Shown here piece after piece: positions 51,291 to 61,196 of a stretch of DNA of 64,000 nucleotides (the first letter of the stretch is position 1; each line of letters begins with the position of its first letter). The stretch is from SVMC01 sp045601345. GTDB lineage: Bacteria; Bacillota; Clostridia; Oscillospirales; Oscillospiraceae. The position numbers and the translations under genes are program-made. Below the pieces are notes generated by a model. The model was not told where the DNA came from. It worked only from the letters and a program-made list of their open reading frames with translations, and ran no database searches. Location: positions 1 through 64,000 of the forward strand of contig JAZRZL010000038.1 in NCBI GenBank assembly GCA_045601345.1, written 5' to 3'.

Positions 51291-52368
51291 ATTTCTTCAC
51301 GCCGCAGATTTTCATCTGGATTCCGCCTTTGCAGCCCTACAGCCCGAGCAGGCTGCCGCACGGCGGCAGGAGCAACGGGAGCTTTTAAAGGATTTATCCG
51401 AGACCTGCCGCCAATATGAATGCAATTTGCTTCTTTTATCAGGTGATCTGTTTGATGGGCGCAGTGTGTACCGCGATACACTCGACGCTCTCTGGGAAGC
51501 ACTGTCCGAATGCGGCGCTAAGGTATTCATCAGCCCCGGCAACCATGACTATATTCACCCCGCCTCCCCTTATTTGACCCGCACATGGCCGGAAAATGTG
51601 CACATTTTCACCTCTCCTAAGATTGAAGCAGTAAGTGTGCCGGAGCTGGGCTGCACCGTGTATGGAGGAGCCTTCACCGCGCCCAATATGCAAAATATGC
51701 TGCACGGCTTTCAGGCTCCTGAGGCGCAGACCAATTTCATGGTGCTCCATGCCGATCCCCTTGCTCTAGATTCGCCCTATAACCCCATCTCTGCCGGGGA
51801 CATTGCCGACAGCAGACTGACCTATCTGGCACTTGGCCACGTGCATCAGCGAAGTAACCTCAATCATACCGCAAACACCTTCTATGCATGGCCCGGCTGC
51901 CCCATGGGGCGCGGATTTGATGAAACCGGCGCGAAGGGCGTTTTCCTCGGAGAAGTCGAAGGAAATGAGGTTTCCTGCCGCTTTCTGCCCTTCTCCGGCC
52001 GCCGTTACGAATGTCTTCGCGTGAAAGTAAAAAATGATCCGCTGGAGGATATCCTCTCTGCCCTGCCCGAGAAAACGGAGCGCCACATTTACCGCATCAT
52101 CCTCACCGGAGAAAGTGATACCATTGCGCTGCCCGCCATCTATCGTCAATTGCAGGAGCGTTTTTTTGCACTCCAGCTTCTGGACGAAACCGTACCTCCA
52201 CTCTCACTTTGGACAAGCTGCGGCGAAAATACGCTGGAGGGCATGAGTCTCAACACCCTGCATCAGGCACTTGCCCTTTGCGAAACGCCAAGGCAGCGGC
52301 GCTGCATTGAGCTGGCTGCACGGCGCATTGCGGAGGTCTGTGAACGAAGGGAGATGCCGGTATTATGA
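51283..52368 (+). CDS. SbcD/YhaO-like exonuclease subunit
   Basis: 361 residues from GTG 51283. Calcineurin-like site: FLHAADFHLDS, LLLSGDLFDG, ISPGNHDY and LALGHVHQRS, as in Mre11/SbcD. A C-terminal region (about 250-361) probably docks on the ATPase partner. Paired with a YhaN-like ATPase by a 4-nt overlap, so the two form an Mre11-Rad50-like DNA repair complex. Confidence 0.9.
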   Translation: MIKFLHAADFHLDSAFAALQPEQAAARRQEQRELLKDLSETCRQYECNLLLLSGDLFDGRSVYRDTLDALWEALSECGAKVFISPGNHDYIHPASPYLTRTWPENVHIFTSPKIEAVSVPELGCTVYGGAFTAPNMQNMLHGFQAPEAQTNFMVLHADPLALDSPYNPISAGDIADSRLTYLALGHVHQRSNLNHTANTFYAWPGCPMGRGFDETGAKGVFLGEVEGNEVSCRFLPFSGRRYECLRVKVKNDPLEDILSALPEKTERHIYRIILTGESDTIALPAIYRQLQERFFALQLLDETVPPLSLWTSCGENTLEGMSLNTLHQALALCETPRQRRCIELAARRIAEVCERREMPVL

Positions 52369-54554
52369 TCCTTGAATCCATGCACGCCACCTTTGGCAAG
52401 CTGAAAACCGAAACGCTCTCCCTGAATCCCGGCCTCAATATCCTTGAAATGCCCAATGAAACCGGAAAATCTACCTGGTGTGCCTTTCTTCTGGCCATGC
52501 TTTATGGCGTAGATACCGCCGAGCGGGAGTCTAAAGCCAACTTTCCTGTAAAAAAGCACTATGCACCCTGGTCGGGCAGTGCCATGGAAGGAAAATTACT
52601 TTTAGAGCAGAACGGGCAGCGCATCACCATTGAACGGAAAAGCACTGCCAGAGTGCCCCTCGGCGTGTTCCGTGCCTTTCTGACAGAAACGGGACAGCCG
52701 CTCCCGGAACTGACCTCCCAGACCTGTGGGCAAAGCTTACTTGGCATTCCCCGGCAGGTATTTGAGCGCAGTGCCTTCCTGCGGCAGGACGGTATTGCCA
52801 TTTCCATGGATGACACCTTAGAGCAGCGTCTGGGTGCTCTGGTCTCCTCTGGGGATGAGCGAATCAGCTACCAGCAGGCCGAGCGCATTCTGCGTGAGCG
52901 CCGAAATCGCTGCCGCCATAACCACACAGGTCTCATTCCCCAAACGCAGGCCAAGCTGGATGATTTAAATGAGCGTCTGACCCGTCTGGAGGGTCTGCAC
53001 GATGTTCTTGCCCGCGCCAGAGCAGATGAGAAACGCCTACAAGGAAATCTCCGTCTGCAACGGCTTCAACTCTCCACTCTACAGGCAAGACAGGCAGCGG
53101 AACGGCGTACCCAACTTGTTCAGGTTGGTGAAGAAGCCACCCAGAAAATGGATGAGGCACAAAAACTAGAAGCCGCCTGTTGCAATCTTCCCCAAATGAC
53201 ACAGCTCGAAGGCTGGGAGCGTGAACTGAGCCAGTTGGAAGCTCGCCAGCATACGTTGGCGCTGGATTTTGCCAGTCTCCCCCAACCAGAGGCCGCCCCC
53301 GCTGTGCCAAAGCCCTTCCTCGGCCTGAACAACGATGCCATCGGGCAGCGCGCCAATGTGGATGAAGCCCGGATGCGTCTTCTTGCAAAGCAAAAGAAGC
53401 CTTCCCCCCTGTGGTGGAGCATTCTGACGGGGGTGCTTGCTGTTGCCGGTACGGTATGCGCCTTTGCGCAGCTTTCCTTCCTGATGTGGCTTGCCTTTGC
53501 CTCTGCCGTCTGTGTTGCCCTTGGAGGAGCCATCAGCTTCTTCCTATGCAAACGGAAATGGAAGCAGGCACAGAAGGAGCTGGAACAATACTATCACGAC
53601 TATGGTATCCGCTCTCCCGATGCGCTCTGCGATTTGGCAGACCGCTGCCGCGAGGCCTATAAGCAATGGGAGAGCAACCAGCGAAAGCAGGAACAGGAGC
53701 TGGAAGCCCTGAACCATGCCCGTGCTGTGCTGGAGCAGGACTGGGAAAAGCTACTGCAAATCATCCGCCCCATTCTAGGCCGTCAGCTTTCCGTATCCGA
53801 TGCCCCTACCGCAGTCCACGCCGCCATTACCCAACGCATGGAGAGCGAAAATGCCTCGCGCACAGCCGAACAGGCCTACCGCCACTATTTGAGCCTGAAG
53901 GAAGCCATTGGTGATATACCCAACAAAAAGGTGCCGGAGGTAGAAATCCCGCAGGGGAAGACCATCCCCACATTGCAGGCAGAGATTTTCAGCAACGAGC
54001 GGGAACTTCAGCAGGCGCGCTCCACAATTGACCATAGTGAAGGTCAGTTCAGCACATTAGGCGATCCGATGGAGCTGAATGCAAAAAAACAGCAGCTTAT
54101 GCAGCGGCTAGAAGCTCTGGAAGAGGAATATGATGCGCTCTCCACTGCCATTACCGCGCTGGGCAAGGCCAACGAGCAGCTGCAAAAGCAGTTCTCTCCT
54201 AGGCTTACGGAGCTTTCTGCTTCCTATCTCTCCCGTCTCACCGGGGGCGCTTATACAAAGCTGGTGCTTGCGCGTGACCTGGCCGCCAGTCTCTATGCCG
54301 CCGATGCCCCCGCCAGTCGGGAAGCTGCCTATTTCAGCGGCGGTACGCAAGACCAGCTTTATCTTGCCGTGCGTCTGGCTGTCAGCCGTCTTCTCGCGCC
54401 CGAAGCGCCCCTGATCTTAGATGATGCGCTGGTACGCTTCGATGATGAGCGGCTCATGGCAGCTTTGAAGGTATTGAAGGAGGAAGCCAAAACCAGACAG
54501 GTGCTCCTTTTCACCTGCCAAAGCAGAGAAAAAGCTGCCCTCAAAACCCTATAA
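52365..54554 (+). CDS. YhaN-like AAA ATPase (Rad50/SbcC-type)
   Basis: 729 residues, ATG 52365. N-terminal Walker A MPNETGKST near residue 30; long coiled coil (about 185-280 and 400-590) interrupted by two hydrophobic segments (about 345-390), a feature of YhaN; signature FSGGTQDQLYLAVRLAVSRLL (described) and Walker B PLILDDALVRFDD at the C-terminus. The hydrophobic insert suggests membrane attachment. Works with the upstream SbcD/YhaO-like subunit. Confidence 0.9.
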   Translation: MILESMHATFGKLKTETLSLNPGLNILEMPNETGKSTWCAFLLAMLYGVDTAERESKANFPVKKHYAPWSGSAMEGKLLLEQNGQRITIERKSTARVPLGVFRAFLTETGQPLPELTSQTCGQSLLGIPRQVFERSAFLRQDGIAISMDDTLEQRLGALVSSGDERISYQQAERILRERRNRCRHNHTGLIPQTQAKLDDLNERLTRLEGLHDVLARARADEKRLQGNLRLQRLQLSTLQARQAAERRTQLVQVGEEATQKMDEAQKLEAACCNLPQMTQLEGWERELSQLEARQHTLALDFASLPQPEAAPAVPKPFLGLNNDAIGQRANVDEARMRLLAKQKKPSPLWWSILTGVLAVAGTVCAFAQLSFLMWLAFASAVCVALGGAISFFLCKRKWKQAQKELEQYYHDYGIRSPDALCDLADRCREAYKQWESNQRKQEQELEALNHARAVLEQDWEKLLQIIRPILGRQLSVSDAPTAVHAAITQRMESENASRTAEQAYRHYLSLKEAIGDIPNKKVPEVEIPQGKTIPTLQAEIFSNERELQQARSTIDHSEGQFSTLGDPMELNAKKQQLMQRLEALEEEYDALSTAITALGKANEQLQKQFSPRLTELSASYLSRLTGGAYTKLVLARDLAASLYAADAPASREAAYFSGGTQDQLYLAVRLAVSRLLAPEAPLILDDALVRFDDERLMAALKVLKEEAKTRQVLLFTCQSREKAALKTL

Positions 54555-54559
54555 ACAGA

Positions 54560-54600
54560 AAATGTGATGCATTTCCAAAGCGGATTTGCATCACATTTTT
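54560..54600. terminator. bidirectional terminator between yhaN-like and rqcP genes
   Basis: AAATGTGATGCA and TGCATCACATTTTT pair around an about 15-nt loop; A-run on one side and T-run on the other. Confidence 0.8.
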
Positions 54601-54601
54601 A

Positions 54602-54841
54602 TTACACTTCTTTATACATGGCAGCGGCATCGTCCTTGCGGACATTGTCAGCCACCTGCAGCACCTCGACCCGGACGGTTCGGGCACCAAATTGAAGCTC
54701 AATGGTATCACCGACCTTCACATCATAGGAGGCCTTGGCAGGACGGCCATTGACATTGACGCGGGCGTTATCGCAGACTTCGTTGGCCACGGTACGGCGC
54801 TTAATGAGGCGGGATACCTTTAAATATTTGTCAAGACGCAT
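54602..54841 (-). CDS. rqcP: S4-domain RNA-binding protein RqcP
   Basis: 79 residues, ATG 54841 after GGAGGATG. MRLDKYLKVSRLIKRRTVANE and NVNGRPAKASYDVKVGD make up an S4 domain (RqcP/YabO, Hsp15-like). RqcP works with RqcH in tagging stalled nascent chains with alanine on the 50S subunit. Overlaps the HU gene by 22 nt. yabP/yabQ, often next, are absent here. Confidence 0.9.
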   Translation of the reverse strand: MRLDKYLKVSRLIKRRTVANEVCDNARVNVNGRPAKASYDVKVGDTIELQFGARTVRVEVLQVADNVRKDDAAAMYKEV

Positions 54842-55119
54842 ATTGCATCCTCCATTCCTTTTTGTAGTGCAGCAGCGCTCTTGAAGCTGACCGTGGTATG
54901 CGCTGGGATTTGCACAGGCGCACCCGTCCGAGGATTTCTGCCCGCACGGGCAGCGCAGTGCTTGGGGGTGAAGGTGCCAAAGCCGCTGAGCTGCACCTTT
55001 TCCCCTCTTTGCAGAGTCTGCGCCATGGTATCCAGCGCTGCCGAAATCATTTGTGTTGTCTGCGAAATCGTCAGACCCGTCTGCTGTGCTACAGCTTCAA
55101 TCAGCTCTGATTTGTTCAT
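54820..55119 (-). CDS. hup: HU-family DNA-binding protein
   Basis: 99 residues from ATG 55119 (GGAAGGAAG upstream). MNKSELIEAVAQQTGL, VQLSGFGTFTPKHCAARAGRNPRTGAPVQIPA (described) and FKSAAALQKG fit HU. The usual KxR/GRNP arm is present. A short extra tail overlaps rqcP. Nucleoid architecture protein. Between mazG and rqcP, a known Clostridia arrangement. Confidence 0.95.
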   Translation of the reverse strand: MNKSELIEAVAQQTGLTISQTTQMISAALDTMAQTLQRGEKVQLSGFGTFTPKHCAARAGRNPRTGAPVQIPAHTTVSFKSAAALQKGMEDAICVLTNI

Positions 55120-55847
55120 ATTTCTTCCTTCCACACACGATTATCTAGATTTCCAGTGTTTTCTGCCTGTTCCACGCGGCGAATAAAGCGCTCAGATGCG
55201 GCATTTAATGCATCCTCCGGGTCAATTTGCATCTCCCTTGCGTACCCGGTGAGCGCAAAAAGTGCATCCCCCAGCGCCTTCTCCCGGTTTTCTCCATCGA
55301 CAGATTTCAGCTTTGCAAGGGCTGCTTCGGCATCTTCCATGGGTGACTGTCTGCGAAGTCCAGCCTTTTCTGCTTTAGTATGCAGTTTTTCTGCCCGCCA
55401 CAGAGCAGGAAGGGTGCGCGATACGCTGTCCATCGCCTGCGTGTGGGTTTTATGTCCGTTCAGACTGCGCTTGACATTGTCCCAGCGGTCAAGTGCTTCA
55501 TCGGCAGAATCGGCTTGCTTCTCTCCAAAGAGGAAGGGATGCCGGTCAACGAGCTTGCGGCAAACACCGTCGATCACCTCATCCATGGTAAAGCGTCCGG
55601 CCTCCCGCTCCAAATCAGCATGGAATAGCACCTGATAGAGTACATCGCCCAGCTCCTCGCACATATGCACGGGATCATCCTGATCTATTGCCTCGCAGAC
55701 CTCATAGACCTCCTCAATAAAGTTGCGGCGGATGCTGCTATGGGTCTGGACACTGTCCCACGGGCAGCCGCCGGGTGTACGTAAAAATGCCGTAAGCGCT
55801 AAAAGATCCTCAAAATTGTAGTGGTTTTTTATGGTAAATTTTTCCAT
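55116..55847 (-). CDS. mazG: nucleoside triphosphate pyrophosphohydrolase MazG
   Basis: 243 residues from ATG 55847 (AGGAA 6 nt upstream); an ATG at 55865 overlaps the previous stop (ATGA) and is a possible alternative. LRTPGGCPWDSVQTHSSIRRNFIEE (described) and the EELGDVLYQVLFHA motif with acidic Mg-binding residues identify MazG. It clears non-canonical NTPs. Overlaps HU by 4 nt. Confidence 0.94.
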   Translation of the reverse strand: MEKFTIKNHYNFEDLLALTAFLRTPGGCPWDSVQTHSSIRRNFIEEVYEVCEAIDQDDPVHMCEELGDVLYQVLFHADLEREAGRFTMDEVIDGVCRKLVDRHPFLFGEKQADSADEALDRWDNVKRSLNGHKTHTQAMDSVSRTLPALWRAEKLHTKAEKAGLRRQSPMEDAEAALAKLKSVDGENREKALGDALFALTGYAREMQIDPEDALNAASERFIRRVEQAENTGNLDNRVWKEEI

Positions 55848-55861
55848 ATCTATTCCTGCTT

Positions 55862-57463
55862 TCATTTTTTGATCCGTAAAATAGAGGCAATCTTATCCCC
55901 CTTGGGAAGCAGCGCACAGTCATCAAGTGTGATGATCTTCATCACGACTACCAGAAGCAGATACAGCACACCTGCCACGCAGATGGCACCAAGGCAGCAA
56001 AGCCTCTGAGAAGAAAGGATGCGGCTTAACGCGCCGTAGCTTGCATAGGCCGCACCGCCCATAAGCAAAGCGGCAAGGGTCGGCTTGAGCATGGTTCTGC
56101 GGAAGGAGGGAGGCGTAGTATTGCGGCGAAGAGCAATGAGGTTCAGTATGGTGATAGCGGCATAGCAGCATATGGTGCCGATGGGCGCACCGACAATATG
56201 GAAGGTACGGGTGCCAACCAGAATATAGTTGATAATGACCTTCACAACGCCGCCGATGATCATATGAATGACCGGCGTTTTGACATCCCCATGTGCCTGC
56301 ATAATGGCATTGGTCACCAACACCAGAGAATTGAATACCACGGCAAGACCCAGAATGGCAAGAATCGCCGTACCAGTGGACAGTGCCTCGCCAGAATATC
56401 CGCGTAGGAGCTGGAGAATGGGGTTGGCCAGTACCGCAAGTCCGATTGCGCAGGGCAGCGCCAGCAGTGCCATAATACGAACCGCACTCTCCTCCACCAT
56501 GCGGGCATTCTTTCGGTCATTGATCGTCAGGTGGGCAGTAATGGCAGGAATGGCCGAAATGGTGATGGGCGTAATGAAGGCGCAAGGCAGATTGAAAATC
56601 GTCTGGCAGAAGTTATAAATGCCCTTGAGTACATCCGCCTCCGACTGCATAAAACCGGCAGCGCCCAAAAGGCGACCCATAACAATTTTTGCATCAACGA
56701 GGTTGATGATTTGCAGACCCGCAGAGCCAAGGGTGATCGGGATGGCAATGCCCAGCAGCTTCTTTGCTGTCGTGCCGGTAGACAGCACCTCGCCGCCCAT
56801 GGCCTCCAGATGCCGGTCTGCTTTCCGATGCTTGAGACCTAAATACAGCGTGGATACCATCGTGCCGATGGTCACACCGATGATGGCACCGCCGGCAGCC
56901 AACGGCACATTGTTCCAGCGCTTCATGATGATCCACGCTGCGCTATAGCCCAGAACCAGCTTACACAGAGCTTCAAAAATCTGGCTGACAGAGGTGGGTA
57001 CCATATTGCCCTGCCCCTGGAAATAACCGCGATAAGCGGAAATGAGGCAGATAAACAGCAATGACGGTGCCAGTGCCAGAATCGCATACCAGGAATCCGG
57101 GGAATTCATGAATCTGGCCAGTGGCCGACATAGAATTGCCATGCCGCCCGCGCCGACAATGCCGATGGCAAGGAAGACTGAGCGGGCGGTACGGTAGATT
57201 TTTTTGATCTGCCGACCCTGTTCCAGTGCCTGTGCCTCCGAAATCATGCGGCTCATGGCCACCGGCAGGCCGGTAGTGGCAATCATCAAAAGAACGGAAT
57301 AAATATCATAGGCCGTGGTGAAATAGCCGAAGCCCGCATCACCGATCAGGCCGCCCAGCGGGATTTTATAGCACGCACCAATGATTTTTACAATGGCGGC
57401 AGACAACGCCAGAACTGCCGCACCACCTAAAAAGGTTTGCTTTTTTAAAGATTTATCGTTCAA
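55862..57463 (-). CDS. SpoVB/MurJ-type polysaccharide flippase
   Basis: 533 residues from TTG 57463 (GAAAGGAAG upstream). About 14 membrane helices of the MOP superfamily. IVKIIGACYKIPLGGLIGDAGFGYF near the N-terminus and TTGLPVAMSRMISEA are SpoVB-like. Either the sporulation cortex flippase SpoVB or a MurJ-type lipid II flippase; the position in the housekeeping mazG operon does not decide. The ATGA at its end couples it to mazG. Confidence 0.88.
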   Translation of the reverse strand: MNDKSLKKQTFLGGAAVLALSAAIVKIIGACYKIPLGGLIGDAGFGYFTTAYDIYSVLLMIATTGLPVAMSRMISEAQALEQGRQIKKIYRTARSVFLAIGIVGAGGMAILCRPLARFMNSPDSWYAILALAPSLLFICLISAYRGYFQGQGNMVPTSVSQIFEALCKLVLGYSAAWIIMKRWNNVPLAAGGAIIGVTIGTMVSTLYLGLKHRKADRHLEAMGGEVLSTGTTAKKLLGIAIPITLGSAGLQIINLVDAKIVMGRLLGAAGFMQSEADVLKGIYNFCQTIFNLPCAFITPITISAIPAITAHLTINDRKNARMVEESAVRIMALLALPCAIGLAVLANPILQLLRGYSGEALSTGTAILAILGLAVVFNSLVLVTNAIMQAHGDVKTPVIHMIIGGVVKVIINYILVGTRTFHIVGAPIGTICCYAAITILNLIALRRNTTPPSFRRTMLKPTLAALLMGGAAYASYGALSRILSSQRLCCLGAICVAGVLYLLLVVVMKIITLDDCALLPKGDKIASILRIKK

Positions 57464-57496
57464 TGCTAAGGACTTCCTTTCAATGACGGGTTATAC

Positions 57497-58801
57497 TCAA
57501 TCCGCGAACACATGGGGAATGCCGTACTCAGTCAGCTCCCGCATGACGCTCTCCATATCAATGGTGAGGAATTTTCCATTCATATAAAGAATTTTGCCGC
57601 GCACCATGGTCATCACCACATCATTGCCGCGTGCGCTGTAGACCAGATTAGACAGCACATCATGGCAGGGAATCAGATGGGGCTGGGTAAAATCCAGTGC
57701 AATCAGATCAGCATCCATGCCTACCTTGATTTGGCCGCATTCATTTTCTCTGCCCTGTGCCTTGGCACCGCAGACCGTTGCCATGGTCAGCACAGCAGCA
57801 GGCGGCAGTGCAGCAGGATCATTTTTGACGATTTTGGCACACAGCGCAGCAGCTTTCATTTCCTCAAACATATCAAGATTATTGTTGGAGGAATCGCCAT
57901 CCGTGCCAAGCGCCACATTCATACCGGCCTCAATCATCGCCGTCACATCGGCACAGCCGCTGGCAAGCTTCATATTGGAGACAGGATTATGGACAGCCGT
58001 AACATGATGGGCAGCCAGAATACGGCGATCCTCATCATCGAGCCATACACAGTGGGCGGCAATGGAGCGGGTATCAAAAACATGGTGGCAGTTGAGCACC
58101 TGTGCAGGTGTCAGGCCGTTGCGCTCCAAGGAAGCCTCATGTTCGGATTTGGTTTCGGACAGATGGATATGCATTCCAAGTTTATTATTGATCGCATACT
58201 CACTCAGCGCATCCCAGACGCGGTAATCGGAGGTATATTCTCCGTGGATGCACACCTCAGCCTGAATTCTGCCGTTGTCATAGCCATGCCACTTTTTGTG
58301 CAGCTCCATCATTTCCACACAGGCCGGGAAGGTCTCTACATCAAATTCTTCGGCAAACATCGTTGTTCCGCGGGAGATATTGGCCTTGATACCAGACTCT
58401 GCAACTGCTTGGCAAATATCATCACAGAAGTAGTACATATCCGATACCGAGGTTGTCCCAAAGCGGAGACATTCGGCAATGGCCAGCAGGGTTGCCGCCT
58501 TTACCGTCCGTCCATCCAGACGATCCTCACGCGGGAAAATATAGTCATTCAGCCAGGTTTGCAGATCATAGCCATCGGCATAGCCGCGAAGAATGCTCAT
58601 AGGCAGATGGGTATGGCAGTTGATGAGACCGGGCATAAGCACCAGACCGGTGCCGTCAATGATCTGGGCTGGCTGCTCCTCCGGCGCACTTTTGCCCACG
58701 TGGCTGATCTTCCCATCGGTCACGCCGACAAAGGCGTTGGGATAGACGTGCAGTGCTGCATCCATTGTAACGCAGGTAATATTGGAAAATAAAATGTCCA
58801 T
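57497..58801 (-). CDS. amidohydrolase, S-adenosylhomocysteine/methylthioadenosine deaminase-like
   Basis: 434 residues, ATG 58801 after CAGGAGG. Metal site HTHLP near residue 63, ICIHGEYTS, HLSETKSE, AAHCVWLDDED and GTDGDSSNNNLDMFEEM (Asp metal ligand). Family COG0402/MtaD, which deaminates SAH, MTA or adenosine. The 12-nt gap to the upstream kinase suggests one transcript and a salvage role. Confidence 0.9.
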   Translation of the reverse strand: MDILFSNITCVTMDAALHVYPNAFVGVTDGKISHVGKSAPEEQPAQIIDGTGLVLMPGLINCHTHLPMSILRGYADGYDLQTWLNDYIFPREDRLDGRTVKAATLLAIAECLRFGTTSVSDMYYFCDDICQAVAESGIKANISRGTTMFAEEFDVETFPACVEMMELHKKWHGYDNGRIQAEVCIHGEYTSDYRVWDALSEYAINNKLGMHIHLSETKSEHEASLERNGLTPAQVLNCHHVFDTRSIAAHCVWLDDEDRRILAAHHVTAVHNPVSNMKLASGCADVTAMIEAGMNVALGTDGDSSNNNLDMFEEMKAAALCAKIVKNDPAALPPAAVLTMATVCGAKAQGRENECGQIKVGMDADLIALDFTQPHLIPCHDVLSNLVYSARGNDVVMTMVRGKILYMNGKFLTIDMESVMRELTEYGIPHVFAD

Positions 58802-58813
58802 AAGAACCTCCTG

Positions 58814-59728
58814 TTAATCCTTAATAAATTCCTGCCGCAGAATGGATGAGTCCGGCACCATCTCCGGGGCAAGGGGCGCGATGGCGGGAAGCGCCTGAAG
58901 AATTTCGTCAATCAGGCCACGCTGCGGCACATCCGGGGGAAGCTGCTCCAGCATGGGCTTTGCCATATAGCCCAGCACGGGAACCTCATAGCCCAGAGTG
59001 GAGTCAATGGTAATATCTGCTGTGGACGCATAGGGCATCACATACAGCCGCTCTCCGCGCCGCACACTGCCCCACATTTCCAGCGTCCCCAACGGATCCT
59101 GATGCCGGAAATTGTAGTCACGCACCATGCGCCGCAAAAGGCGGATTTTCATACAGTCAAACAGCACCTTCCCCTTTCGGGTCAGGGGTGTCGATGGCGC
59201 AACAAATACCCGGATAGCACCGGGACAGCGGTCGGCAATCAGCGGATGCAGTGCCGTAATGCCTTCAAAAATCACCGCTTCCTTCTCCCCAAGCTGCATG
59301 GGACGCGCAAGCGCCGGTTCGCGGCGTTGGGTTTTGAAATTGAAGTGCGGAAGCATGACGGTTTCCCCACGGCTCAGGGCATTCATCTGCTCATTGAGCA
59401 GCAGCAAATCTAATCCCAGGGGGGATTCATAATCCGGTCTGCCATCATCATCCAGCGGATATTCCTCATCATGATTCCGGTAATAGTCATCCAAGCTGAC
59501 CACATGGCACAGGATATCATAATGACCAAGATAGCCCGCAAGCGTAAGGGCAGTGGTCGTTTTGCTCGAACCGGAGGGACCGGAGAGCAGGATCACACGG
59601 CTCTCGGTCAACCGTGCAGCAACCGCTTCGGCTGCATCATGCACCTGCTGACGGTAATGGTGATCGCACTCGGCAATAAAGGTACCGGCACTCTTCCGAA
59701 TATCATCATTAATATCAAAATTTTCCAA
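58814..59728 (-). CDS. uridine kinase-like nucleoside kinase
   Basis: 304 residues from TTG 59728 (GAGGAGG upstream). P-loop GPSGSSKTTTA near residue 50, VVSLDDYYRNH, PHFNFKTQRRE and VIFEGITALHP as in uridine kinases. Many Clostridia relatives carry an N-terminal TGS/threonyl-tRNA synthetase-like part; it is absent here. Sits between hemZ and the amidohydrolase. Confidence 0.88.
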   Translation of the reverse strand: MENFDINDDIRKSAGTFIAECDHHYRQQVHDAAEAVAARLTESRVILLSGPSGSSKTTTALTLAGYLGHYDILCHVVSLDDYYRNHDEEYPLDDDGRPDYESPLGLDLLLLNEQMNALSRGETVMLPHFNFKTQRREPALARPMQLGEKEAVIFEGITALHPLIADRCPGAIRVFVAPSTPLTRKGKVLFDCMKIRLLRRMVRDYNFRHQDPLGTLEMWGSVRRGERLYVMPYASTADITIDSTLGYEVPVLGYMAKPMLEQLPPDVPQRGLIDEILQALPAIAPLAPEMVPDSSILRQEFIKD

Positions 59729-59741
59729 TTCGTTTCCTCCT

Positions 59742-61196
59742 CTAAAACTGAATCAGAGCCAGAGCCGCATTCTTTTGGACAAGGGTATCCTCTATGCGGG
59801 CAATATACTGCTGGGGCGCTTTCGGATTGTGCTGGCGCTCCAATGTACCGTTCGGGAACATGATTTTGGTCATACCACCGCCGCCCAGAGAGATAATGCT
59901 GTGGATTTCCTCCATCATGTAAATATTGTAAAGACAATCCCGCCCGGGCTTTGTCCAGCCGACATTTTCAAAGCAGCCGGACATATATTTCTGCCGATAG
60001 AGATAGTAAGGGGCATAACCGGCTGCACGAAGCATTGCCGAAGCCTGCGCCAGCATCTGTGCCACCTCCTGTGCATCCGGAAGTCGGCAGCGGCTCTGGA
60101 ACAGTGTTGCGCCCTTCTTCAGCGCAAGGGTATGGACAGTAATGTTTGCCGGGGCAAGGGCAAGAATCCGGGTAAGAGAATCGCGGAAGGTATCCACCGT
60201 ATCCTCGGGAAGACCCGCGATCAAATCCATGTTGATGTTCTCAAAACCTGCCGCCACGGCTTGTTCATAGGCGCGCAGGGTATCCTCTGCACTGTGACAG
60301 CGGCCAATGGCGCGGAGAGCCTCGTTATTCATGGTCTGGGGATTGATGCTGATGCGGTCACAGCCGTTTTCCAAAAGGACACGGAGCTTTTCCTCATCCA
60401 GCGTGTCCGGGCGACCGCCCTCTACGGTGTATTCAAGAAGCTCCTGAAGGTCGAAGCTCTCGGAAATTGCCCCCATCAGGCGGCGAAGCTGCTTGGCAGA
60501 TAAGGTCGTTGGAGTGCCCCCGCCGATATACAGGGTGCGGACGGTTACGCCAAGGCGCTTCATAGCCGCACCTACATGGGCAATCTCTTGAAGAAGGCAT
60601 TCCAGATATTCCTCCAAAAGCCCTGCGCAGCGGTCAATGGCCTGACTGACAAAGCTGCAATAGGTGCAGCGGGTGGGGCAGAAGGGAATGCCCACATAGA
60701 CAGAAACATCCCCCGGCCGCAGCAGCTCCATAGCCTTCACGGTGGCAAGGGAAGCATCCACGCACAGCGTTTGCCTTGCGGGGGTCACAAAATAGGTCTT
60801 CTCCATCAGCTTCGCGGCACTCTTTGCCGTGCCGCCGGAGAGTAGATGCCGGGTGGTAAGCTTGGTGGGACGAACGCCGGCCAGCGCACCCCAGGCGGGC
60901 TTTTCCGGCAAAAGCTTGCAGGCAGCAAGATAATAGCTTCGCTGCAAAGTCTGTCGGCGCAGAGAGACTGTCTCCCGCTCCTTTAAAAGTCGGCAGGTGG
61001 CCTGTGCTTCCTTCCCGTGCCAGACAATCCGCGTGGAAGCCGTAAGCCATTTTTCTCCCCGGAATAATGTAGAAACCGCACCATCCCCGGTAAATTTGTC
61101 GGAATCCACCGACTCCATTGGTTCCTCGGAAAACAGCGCCAATTGAAGCTGCTCTACGGCATAACGGTCATCATGACCCTGCAGATATAGCTTCAT
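59742..61196 (-). CDS. hemZ: coproporphyrinogen III oxidase-like radical SAM protein HemZ
   Basis: 484 residues, ATG 61196 overlapping the MBL stop by 4 nt. The N-domain (about 1-165) has WGALAGVRPTKLTTRHL, typical of HemZ. Radical SAM cluster IPFCPTRCTYCSF near residue 176, LYIGGGTPTTLS and ISINPQTMNNEAL. HemZ is annotated as an oxygen-independent coproporphyrinogen dehydrogenase, but no haem pathway is visible here, so a different tetrapyrrole or unknown substrate is possible. Confidence 0.9.
   Translation of the reverse strand: MKLYLQGHDDRYAVEQLQLALFSEEPMESVDSDKFTGDGAVSTLFRGEKWLTASTRIVWHGKEAQATCRLLKERETVSLRRQTLQRSYYLAACKLLPEKPAWGALAGVRPTKLTTRHLLSGGTAKSAAKLMEKTYFVTPARQTLCVDASLATVKAMELLRPGDVSVYVGIPFCPTRCTYCSFVSQAIDRCAGLLEEYLECLLQEIAHVGAAMKRLGVTVRTLYIGGGTPTTLSAKQLRRLMGAISESFDLQELLEYTVEGGRPDTLDEEKLRVLLENGCDRISINPQTMNNEALRAIGRCHSAEDTLRAYEQAVAAGFENINMDLIAGLPEDTVDTFRDSLTRILALAPANITVHTLALKKGATLFQSRCRLPDAQEVAQMLAQASAMLRAAGYAPYYLYRQKYMSGCFENVGWTKPGRDCLYNIYMMEEIHSIISLGGGGMTKIMFPNGTLERQHNPKAPQQYIARIEDTLVQKNAALALIQF

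Noticed and set aside
57512..58792. 426-codon open frame on the plus strand opposite the amidohydrolase
   Set aside because: Exact mirror of a well-conserved gene in a biased-codon genome; no ribosome site and no recognisable domain.
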